Shown one piece after another: positions 49,917 through 55,631 of a stretch of DNA of 55,631 bases. This DNA comes from Clostridiales bacterium (GTDB lineage Bacteria > Bacillota > Clostridia > Lachnospirales > Lachnospiraceae): assembly GCA_029007845.1 (NCBI GenBank), contig JAQXIP010000020.1, forward strand, positions 1 to 55,631. The letters are read 5' to 3'. Position 1 is the stretch's first letter. Every line of letters starts with the position of its first letter. Both the position numbers and the translations under genes were made by a program. The notes under the pieces are model-generated. The model ran no database searches. It was not told the origin of the DNA and saw only the letters and a program-made list of their open reading frames with translations.

Positions 49917-50675
49917 ATGATTCCCATCTATCTATGTGAAGATAACGAAGAGGAACTTTCCTTTTTACAAGAGATTATTGAAAAATACTGCTTTATTTCT
50001 GCCTATGATTTTCAGATCGTCTGCGCCGCCTCCTCTCCTGCTCAGTTACTTCGTTCGCTTCCAGAGCAAGGTGAAAATGCGGTTTATTTTTTAGACGTGG
50101 ATCTTAAGCAGAATCAAAATGGCATCCAGCTGGCAGCAAAGATCCGGCAGAAAGACCCACGCTCCTATATTATCTTTACCACAACCCATGAAGAGATGGC
50201 CTCCATTACCTTTCGATATAAAGTAGAAGCATTGGATTACCTTATAAAAAATGATCCAGATTTTACAAAAAAAGTTGAACTTTGTCTAGAGAACATTCTC
50301 CAGAAAATAAAAACGCCCTCTCACATAGAGGGACAGAAAATAGCTTTCCCACTCCCAAGCAAGGAGCTGTTCCTGAAGCCGGAAGAAATCTATTATATAA
50401 CAGCAAAAGGCTCACACCAGATTGAAGTCCATACAAAGGATGGTATCTATCCGTGCAGCCTTTCCCTATCTTACGTTGCAAGCCAGTGGCATGGCTTTCT
50501 GTTTTGTCACAAATCAGTACTGGTAAACCCTGTTCACATCCGCACATTATTCAAGTCGCCCTGTGAGATAGAACTGGACAACGGAGCAAGGTGTCCCTGC
50601 TCTGTCCGGAAATACCCACTAATCCGCCGTTATCTAAATCCCCACCATAGTATCCACAGCTCAATCACTGATTAA
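49917..50675 (+). CDS. agrA: AgrA-type response regulator with LytTR domain
   Basis: The 252-residue protein has a receiver domain (about 1-120) with the acidic pair in YLCEDNEEE and Asp60 in YFLDVDL, then a LytTR DNA-binding domain from about residue 142 (IAFPLPSKELFLKPEEIYYI, SLSLSYVASQWHGFLFCHKS). LytTR regulators bind 9-bp direct repeats spaced by 12 bp, just such as lie before agrB. AAGGAG lies within the end of agrC. It probably activates agrBD and, by read-through or other sites, the downstream secreted-protein cluster. Convergent ung follows after 74 bp. Confidence 0.93.
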   Translation: MIPIYLCEDNEEELSFLQEIIEKYCFISAYDFQIVCAASSPAQLLRSLPEQGENAVYFLDVDLKQNQNGIQLAAKIRQKDPRSYIIFTTTHEEMASITFRYKVEALDYLIKNDPDFTKKVELCLENILQKIKTPSHIEGQKIAFPLPSKELFLKPEEIYYITAKGSHQIEVHTKDGIYPCSLSLSYVASQWHGFLFCHKSVLVNPVHIRTLFKSPCEIELDNGARCPCSVRKYPLIRRYLNPHHSIHSSITD

Positions 50676-50683
50676 CCCTTGGG

Positions 50684-50741
50684 AAGCGTGATTTCATGAT
50701 ATCCGTCATTCTATACAATTCTGGCGGCATGCGTCTCATAA
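50684..50741. repeat. Decayed right half of the palindromic repeat (copy C, tentative)
   Basis: The 74-bp gap between agrA and ung keeps the order of landmarks of the right arm of copies A and B: AAGCG, ATTTCATG, TA, CC, ATTCT, then GGCGGC and ACGGAAC (compare GGCGGCTG and ACGGCTGAAC). I estimate about two-thirds identity by eye. The left arm is missing. Like the other copies it sits at a gene's 3' end. Confidence 0.4.
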
Positions 50742-50749
50742 CGGAACAT

Positions 50750-51427
50750 TCACACATCCTCAATCTGCCAGTCAATTGGTTCCACGCCATGTTCGGAAAG
50801 AAACTGGTTTGCCTGGCTGAAATGTCTGCAGCCGAAAAAACCACGGTAGGCAGACAACGGACTTGGATGAGGTGCTTTCAGAATCAGATGTTTTGGATTA
50901 TGAAGCATGGGAATCTTGGACTGTGCCGGTCTTCCCCACAGCATGTATACGATTGGCCGGTCCTGTTCATTAACCGCCGAGATAACCGCATCGGTAAACT
51001 GCTCCCAGCCTTTTCCCTGATGGGAATTGGCCTGATGCGCCCGGACGGTAAGCACGGTATTTAACATAAGAACCCCCTGGTCAGCCCATTTTTTCAGATA
51101 ACCATTATTCGGAATCCGGCATCCCAGATCATCCTGTAATTCTTTATAGATATTCTGAAGAGACGGTGGGATGTCTTTCTGATCCGGTGGAACCGAAAAA
51201 GACAAACCATGAGCCTGATGGTCATTATGATAAGGATCCTGCCCCAGAATCAGCACTTTCACTTTACTTAACGGCGTAAAATGAAAGGCGTTAAAGATAT
51301 CTTCTGCCGGAGGATAGATTACTTTCGTTGTATATTCCTCCCGGATGAACTGGTATAATTCCCGGTAATACGGCTTGTGGAATTCCTCCTGAATGGAATC
51401 CAGCCAGTCATTTTGAATCATTGCCAT
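50750..51427 (-). CDS. ung: Uracil-DNA glycosylase family 1
   Basis: Ung removes uracil from DNA at the start of base excision repair. The 225-residue protein has the water-activating loop GQDPYH at 62-67 with Asp64, the mid motif GVLMLNTVLTVR, and the DNA-intercalation loop HPSPLSAYRGFFGCRHF. The length is the family norm. It follows hisF by 33 bp and shares its strand, so it may be cotranscribed. Its 3' end faces agrA. Confidence 0.97.
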   Translation of the reverse strand: MAMIQNDWLDSIQEEFHKPYYRELYQFIREEYTTKVIYPPAEDIFNAFHFTPLSKVKVLILGQDPYHNDHQAHGLSFSVPPDQKDIPPSLQNIYKELQDDLGCRIPNNGYLKKWADQGVLMLNTVLTVRAHQANSHQGKGWEQFTDAVISAVNEQDRPIVYMLWGRPAQSKIPMLHNPKHLILKAPHPSPLSAYRGFFGCRHFSQANQFLSEHGVEPIDWQIEDV

Positions 51428-51460
51428 ATAGCTGCACGCTCCTGTTTCTCTTTTGTATCG

Positions 51461-52222
51461 TTAAAGACGGACACTGACTCCTTCGCCCTTTAAATATTCC
51501 TTTACCTCGCATATCTCCAGCTCCTTATAATGAAACAGGGAGGCTGCCAGTGCAGCATCTGCATGTCCTTTTGTCAGCGCGTCTTTGAAATGTTCCAGTT
51601 TTCCGGCACCGCCGGAGGCAATAACCGGTATAGATACCCGGTCTGCAATCGCCCTTGTCAGTTCCAGATCGTAACCGTCCTTTGTACCATCACAGTCCAT
51701 ACTGGTAATAAGAATTTCCCCTGCTCCAAGCTGATTTGCCTTGACTGCCCATTCCACAGCATCAATTCCCATATCGACCCGGCCGCCATTTTTATAGATA
51801 TTCCAGCCGCTTCCGTCTTCCCGGCGTTTGGCGTCAATGGCCACTACCACACATTGGCTGCCAAATTTATCCGCTGCTTCAGCAATCAGATCCGGATTCA
51901 TGATAGCCGCAGAATTAACTGCAACTTTATCTGCACCTTCCCTTAGAATCTCTTTAAAATCATCTACGGTCCGGATTCCGCCTCCAACCGTAAATGGAAT
52001 GAAAACGGTCTCTGCCACTCTCCGGACCATCTCGGCTTTAATGGCTCTTGCATCAGAGGAAGCCGTAATATCTAAGAACACCAGCTCATCCGCGCCAGCT
52101 TCTCCATAGGCTTTTCCAACTTCCACCGGATCACCGGCATCTCTTAGATTAACAAAGTTAATCCCTTTTACAACACGTCCGTTATGTACATCCAGGCAAG
52201 GAATGATTCGCTTTGTAAACAT
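51461..52222 (-). CDS. hisF: Imidazole glycerol phosphate synthase cyclase subunit
   Basis: HisF takes ammonia from HisH and turns PRFAR into imidazole glycerol phosphate and AICAR. The 253-residue TIM barrel opens [20 protein letters not shown] with Asp11, and has the second catalytic Asp in VVAIDAKRR and the phosphate-binding loops GGGIRTV and [10 protein letters not shown]. Its ATG follows the hisH stop directly (TAA-ATG). Only hisH and hisF occur here; the other his genes must be elsewhere, or the pair moved alone. Confidence 0.97.
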   Translation of the reverse strand: MFTKRIIPCLDVHNGRVVKGINFVNLRDAGDPVEVGKAYGEAGADELVFLDITASSDARAIKAEMVRRVAETVFIPFTVGGGIRTVDDFKEILREGADKVAVNSAAIMNPDLIAEAADKFGSQCVVVAIDAKRREDGSGWNIYKNGGRVDMGIDAVEWAVKANQLGAGEILITSMDCDGTKDGYDLELTRAIADRVSIPVIASGGAGKLEHFKDALTKGHADAALAASLFHYKELEICEVKEYLKGEGVSVRL

Positions 52223-52843
52223 TTAGAAATCCTCCTTTCCCATATTGGCAAAATTCCGTAAGATCTGCAGACCTACATCCCCGCTTTTTTCCGGATGGAA
52301 CTGGCAGGCAAACAGATTGTTTTTCTCTATTGAAGCATCGATAGTTACACTATACTGGGTTGTGGCAGCAACTTCTTCCCTGTGATCGGCTTTGAGATAA
52401 TAAGAATGAACAAAATAGACATAAGGATCACCCTGAATTCCTTCAAATAACCGTGCTCCCGGCTTAATGGATATATTATTCCATCCCATATGAGGAATCT
52501 TTAATCCTTCTTTATCCGGAATTCTTACGATCTCACCGTCAACAAGCGAAAGCCCTTTCACACCACTGCTTTCATCACTGCTTCGAAATAATAATTGCAG
52601 GCCAAGACAGATTCCTAAAAATGGAACTTTTGCATCCACGATTTCCTGAATCGGAGAAATCAAGTCATAACGCTCAAGCTTTTCCATGGCATCACCAAAG
52701 CTTCCAACCCCCGGCAGCACAACCCGGTCTGCCTGTTTTAATATATGATAGTCTCGTGTCAGCACCGTGTCTTCTCCAATATACTGGAATGCCTTCTCCA
52801 CACTTCTTATATTGCCTGCGTCATAATCAACAACAACTGTCAT
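52223..52843 (-). CDS. hisH: Imidazole glycerol phosphate synthase glutamine amidotransferase subunit
   Basis: HisH hydrolyses glutamine and channels ammonia to HisF. The 206-residue class I amidotransferase has the nucleophile Cys79 in FLGICLGLQLLF and the His-Glu of CQFHPEKSG near the C-terminus. Its start MTVVVDYDAGNIRSVEKAF is typical. It is expressed from the promoter at 52910-52938. The order hisH-hisF with no gap matches the need for equal amounts of both subunits. Confidence 0.97.
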   Translation of the reverse strand: MTVVVDYDAGNIRSVEKAFQYIGEDTVLTRDYHILKQADRVVLPGVGSFGDAMEKLERYDLISPIQEIVDAKVPFLGICLGLQLLFRSSDESSGVKGLSLVDGEIVRIPDKEGLKIPHMGWNNISIKPGARLFEGIQGDPYVYFVHSYYLKADHREEVAATTQYSVTIDASIEKNNLFACQFHPEKSGDVGLQILRNFANMGKEDF

Positions 52844-52909
52844 TTGTTTTCATCTCCATTCACAGTCTCGTTTTTTTCAAATTATTTTTACAAATTAATA
52901 GATGAATTA

Positions 52910-52938
52910 ATCATACCACACCCAAGGCTCCTTGTCGA
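52910..52938 (-). promoter_or_regulatory. Promoter of hisH-hisF
   Basis: TCGACA (52933-52938), a 17-bp spacer and TATGAT (52910-52915), with an extended -10 TGn. It leaves a leader of about 60 nt before the hisH ATG. I see no T-box in it. Confidence 0.7.
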
Positions 52939-53060
52939 CATCTTATATCTCACCAACCTGATTTATGAATTTCTCAAAGGACCGGCGTTTAATCCGTATT
53001 ACCCTTCCAATCATCAGATGATATCTGCATTCATAATCATCACGAACAATTTCCCGCAGT

Positions 53061-53177
53061 CTATGCTCCCCTATCCCAAACAAATCCGATCTTCAATTTT
53101 ATATTTTTGTCAAGGTCATTTACAAGCCGCTCGATATCCTTCTCCACGGCCTCATCAATGTAATACAGACAGCACAT
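53061..53177 (-). pseudogene. Remnant of an SRAP (HMCES/YedK-like) gene and neighbouring fragments
   Basis: After a good GGGAG ribosome binding site, a frame starts MCCLYYIDEAVEKDIERLV, matching the N-terminus of SRAP peptidases whose Cys2 cross-links abasic DNA, but stops after 38 residues. Just upstream, 53190-53249 encodes the tail of another broken frame (MGEQLKHEKEVDCLYDGKD), and downstream a further frame to about 52947 holds CRYHLMIGRVIRIKRRSFE. In related genomes the SRAP gene often follows a Y-family polymerase, which suggests a lost SOS unit. The gap 52844-53281 holds no intact gene. Confidence 0.55.
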
Positions 53178-53281
53178 AATCTCCCTTTCTTAATCTTTCC
53201 CGTCGTATAGACAGTCAACTTCCTTTTCATGTTTGAGTTGTTCTCCCATTTTTGCCAACTCCAGTTTTGTTCTGATTGCCC

Positions 53282-53674
53282 TTATTGCTCTGCACCAGAA
53301 ACAGTTTTCCCGGTCCAGTCATTGATACCGCCAAATTCCACAATATTCGTATACCCCAGCTTAGCAAGTTTTTCCGCCGCCTGCTTGCTTCGGTTGCCGG
53401 ATCGGCAGTAAACCATGATCAACTGATCCTTATCCGCAAGCTCCGGAATCTCCTCAGAGCCAATCGTCTCATTCGGGATACAGATGGCTCCCGGTATATG
53501 TTTTTCTTCGAATTCTTCCTCTGTTCGGACATCCAGAATGATATAATCCGATTGCTCCTGCATCATCGTAACTGCCTCATCGGTACTGATCTGCTTATAA
53601 TTCAATGTAGCTGATGCCGACCCACAGCCGGATAATAACAGGATGCTTACTATTGCAATGACGATTTTCTTCAT
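53282..53674 (-). CDS. Rhodanese-domain lipoprotein
   Basis: The product has a lipoprotein signal (lipobox LLSGC, Cys17) and a single rhodanese domain, about residues 27-125, with the active-site loop CRSGNR (Cys90) and the conserved DVRTEEEFEEKHIPGA. It is anchored outside the membrane and could transfer sulfur or reduce thiol species; the partner is unknown. The start is the ATG at 53672-53674, preceded by GAGGG; a GTG 15 bp earlier overlaps that site. It is a lone gene before the decayed region. Confidence 0.9.
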   Translation of the reverse strand: MKKIVIAIVSILLLSGCGSASATLNYKQISTDEAVTMMQEQSDYIILDVRTEEEFEEKHIPGAICIPNETIGSEEIPELADKDQLIMVYCRSGNRSKQAAEKLAKLGYTNIVEFGGINDWTGKTVSGAEQ

Positions 53675-53875
53675 TTTATTTTCCCTCACATATTTCCTGC
53701 ACCTTCCACATCCGGTCCTGCAGCCAGCAGTGCCTCTGCTACTGTCGCCTAAAATCGCTCCGTATATATATACCTACCTTTAATCCGAGTCATGAAAATA
53801 TCCACTACTATTTGCTTACATATCTTGAACATATAGCTCATCAAATCTGCGATATAATCCATAAATAAAAAAACA

Positions 53876-55631
53876 CTACTTTACGTCTTTCAGCTTCACC
53901 CCGTCTGCCGTTGTCCACTCTGTCTTTCCATTTGCAGATCTGCCAGACACTACGCAAGCCGCAGCAGATGGGCTACTAAATGTATAGGATTGTGTAAAAA
54001 CCCCATCAACGACAATACCATTATCTATGAGTTTTTTCCGAAGTTCACTATAAGTCTGTTGTAGGCTTTCAGTTGTATCCTCTGCGATTGTACTTCCTTT
54101 TAATACAGTAAAATCACCATTGTCCTCTCTAACTGCCTCTGCCATGCATCCTCTTAGTGCAAGTCTGAATGTGCTACCTAATGTATCTTCTGATTCCGCA
54201 GTCAAATCCCAATTTTTTTCAAATATTTCCAGCAATTTCTTTTGTCGCTCCTCAACATATTCCGGTGTCCAAACATCTGCCTTTATTACCTGACTCGTTA
54301 ACGAGTAGGATGTAGTTCCATTTTTACTTGTAAAATATGTATTCTTTTTTACGTCAAAGTCATAATTTTGAGCTTCAGAATTGTGTTTTCTTGATAACGG
54401 CACAAGATTAGCAATTCGATTAAGCCAATACTGACGTTTTTCAACATCCGACCATATCCTAGCCCATTCGGAATCTTCTTTTACCGTCTGCGGTAATACA
54501 TGCTCTATTGTAAGAATCGACGAATCATATTTAGCCGCGCCGTCCGATACAAATGAATCCAGCCTCAAAACAACATAATTTCTTCTTCTGGAAGTCATTC
54601 TATAGATTTCGCCGTTCAATGCATTCTTAAATGAATTCTTTTCTGCATTTGTCAGCTCAATTGTTTTCAATGGATCCTCCATGGATGATTGCCCTTGTGA
54701 CATTTCTTCAAGAATCCAGTGGTATCTCTCGATACGCGCATTCACATCTTTTGAGGTAATATGCATATATGCTGCCAACCTCTCCAGTTTCTTTACAAAC
54801 CATAAGCAGTATTCAGAATCCTGCTGATGTTCTGCGAAGAATCTCATTGCAACAGGCACCCAATCAGAATTATCTATTCTGTTTAGCCATTGAAGCATAT
54901 AGTTAATTTCACCAGAATGATCAGCCGCCTGATAATCAGAATTTTTTACAATTGCATATGCATCTGTATATGGTTCAAGGATTTCATCCACCAGCTGCTT
55001 TCCCGAACACTGCGTCAATACATATTGATTAAACTCTTCTAAAAGTCCCTTCTTGCCTTTTTTCTTTGCAAAAATCATACGTGTATGCGCAAACACATCA
55101 TTAAATCCGGCTCTTCCAACGCTATTCTCCAAAGCCTCCCACTTATCTGTATATGCCTGTCGATCTTTCTCCACAATTCCACCAATGGTATTAGATTTAA
55201 TGATATCAATTGGAAGTAAATCCAACCCACGGCTGTTCATCACAGAAAACACCCGGAAAGCGGACTGCTGATTCTCGGTTGATACAGCAACCAGATAACA
55301 ACGCATAACGAGAAAACTACAGAACTTCTGCAATTCCTCTTCCGTTGTAAAATGTTCCTCTATTCTCTGATATAAAGTTTTCGCATTCAGCAAAATATGT
55401 CTCTGTGATTCTGTACTCAACTGCTCATGATCTAATTGAAATAAACTTTCAAAATCAATGTTCTGTATATATTTTTCAAAAAATGGTTGACCTACAGCTC
55501 GTATATGAAGTCGCGGCTGTGGTTCTAAGCCTTCAAAAGGGTTTCCCGGCTCACATATATATTGCATCCCTTTAATTCGCATATCACCCTTTAATTTTGA
55601 GATAATCGTCGCAAGAAAAATGGAGAAGGTT
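53876..55631 (-). CDS. Partial DUF262/DUF1524/DUF4357 protein, GmrSD-type restriction system candidate
   Basis: The frame is open to the right edge, so the N-terminus is missing. The first visible residues TFSIFLATII match the end of the DUF262 GQQR-type motif region. A long middle helical domain follows. The C-terminal region has the DUF1524 His-Me nuclease motif IEHVLPQ, then NRIANLVPLSRKHNSEAQN, and the last 60 residues form a DUF4357 domain (SPSAAACVVSGRSANGKTEW). DUF262 plus DUF1524 is the layout of GmrSD type IV restriction enzymes, which cut modified phage DNA and use NTP. The added DUF4357 is less usual. An ATG at 55580-55582 is internal, not the start. Confidence 0.88.
   Translation of the reverse strand, partial: TFSIFLATIISKLKGDMRIKGMQYICEPGNPFEGLEPQPRLHIRAVGQPFFEKYIQNIDFESLFQLDHEQLSTESQRHILLNAKTLYQRIEEHFTTEEELQKFCSFLVMRCYLVAVSTENQQSAFRVFSVMNSRGLDLLPIDIIKSNTIGGIVEKDRQAYTDKWEALENSVGRAGFNDVFAHTRMIFAKKKGKKGLLEEFNQYVLTQCSGKQLVDEILEPYTDAYAIVKNSDYQAADHSGEINYMLQWLNRIDNSDWVPVAMRFFAEHQQDSEYCLWFVKKLERLAAYMHITSKDVNARIERYHWILEEMSQGQSSMEDPLKTIELTNAEKNSFKNALNGEIYRMTSRRRNYVVLRLDSFVSDGAAKYDSSILTIEHVLPQTVKEDSEWARIWSDVEKRQYWLNRIANLVPLSRKHNSEAQNYDFDVKKNTYFTSKNGTTSYSLTSQVIKADVWTPEYVEERQKKLLEIFEKNWDLTAESEDTLGSTFRLALRGCMAEAVREDNGDFTVLKGSTIAEDTTESLQQTYSELRKKLIDNGIVVDGVFTQSYTFSSPSAAACVVSGRSANGKTEWTTADGVKLKDVK

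Noticed and set aside
49917-50675. Bacteriocin-type ComE/PlnC rather than AgrA
   Set aside because: Both share receiver plus LytTR. The adjacent agrB and agrD decide for the Agr type.
1-55631. CRISPR array, tRNA, rRNA or insertion sequence
   Set aside because: I read both strands for regular repeat-spacer units, cloverleaf ends and transposase motifs and found none.

Overview
The window looks like a chromosomal segment of a spore-forming Clostridia, most likely a gut Lachnospiraceae. The evidence is a complete spoIVA, the Firmicute block ylxM-ffh-rpsP-khpA-rimM-trmD-rplS-lepB-rbgA-rnhB, a sodium-pump decarboxylase set with split biotin and membrane subunits, an agr-type quorum-sensing locus, moderate GC and strong AGGAGG-like ribosome binding sites. 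Almost all genes lie on the minus strand. No tRNA, rRNA, CRISPR array or intact insertion sequence was seen.

Layout. (1) 1-4919: a small type IV pilus operon, pilB-pilT-pilC-pilin, behind a clear sigma-A promoter. (2) 5157-7937: spoIVA and a polytopic membrane protein. (3) 7955-23198: a long housekeeping run for lipid synthesis (gpsA, plsY), ribosome assembly (der, rbgA, rimM), RNA and protein export (ffh, lepB, trmD) and nuclease or repair functions (rnhB, yraN), starting at a consensus promoter before ylxM. (4) 23228-29987: a surface-glycan-like operon (two methyltransferases, WecE-type sugar aminotransferase, polyprenyl-type glycosyltransferase, Gfo/Idh oxidoreductase, ATP-grasp ligase), bounded by a terminator upstream and a 216-bp palindromic repeat downstream. 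(5) 29991-35124: a sodium-translocating decarboxylase operon. (6) 35174-39023: a penicillin-binding carboxypeptidase and a polar amino acid ABC importer. (7) 39058-42265: an unknown membrane-anchored protein, a metallophosphoesterase and scpA/scpB. (8) 42295-50741: a second copy of the repeat, an ABC transporter with an internally duplicated permease, a lipoprotein, a small secreted protein, agrD and agrB, and divergent agrC-agrA. (9) 50750-53674: ung, hisF-hisH, decayed gene fragments and a rhodanese lipoprotein. (10) 53876 to the right edge: a partial DUF262/DUF1524/DUF4357 protein of the GmrSD type.

The most interesting part is 42.5-50.7 kb. The agrD gene is only 51 codons long. Its product has no cysteine; a serine sits where the ring-forming cysteine normally lies, which predicts a serine lactone autoinducer rather than a thiolactone. 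A pair of 9-bp boxes with a 12-bp spacer, matching the AgrA/LytTR binding pattern, lies directly upstream of the agrB promoter. Downstream of agrD, on the same strand, are a secreted 150-residue protein, a strong intercistronic hairpin, a lipoprotein and an ABC transporter, which I read as the likely output of the quorum circuit. The 216-bp palindromic repeat occurs twice nearly intact and once as a decayed half, each time just after the 3' end of a gene.

Many start codons were moved downstream of the longest open frame because a good ribosome binding site or a promoter sits inside the longer form; each case is explained in its entry.
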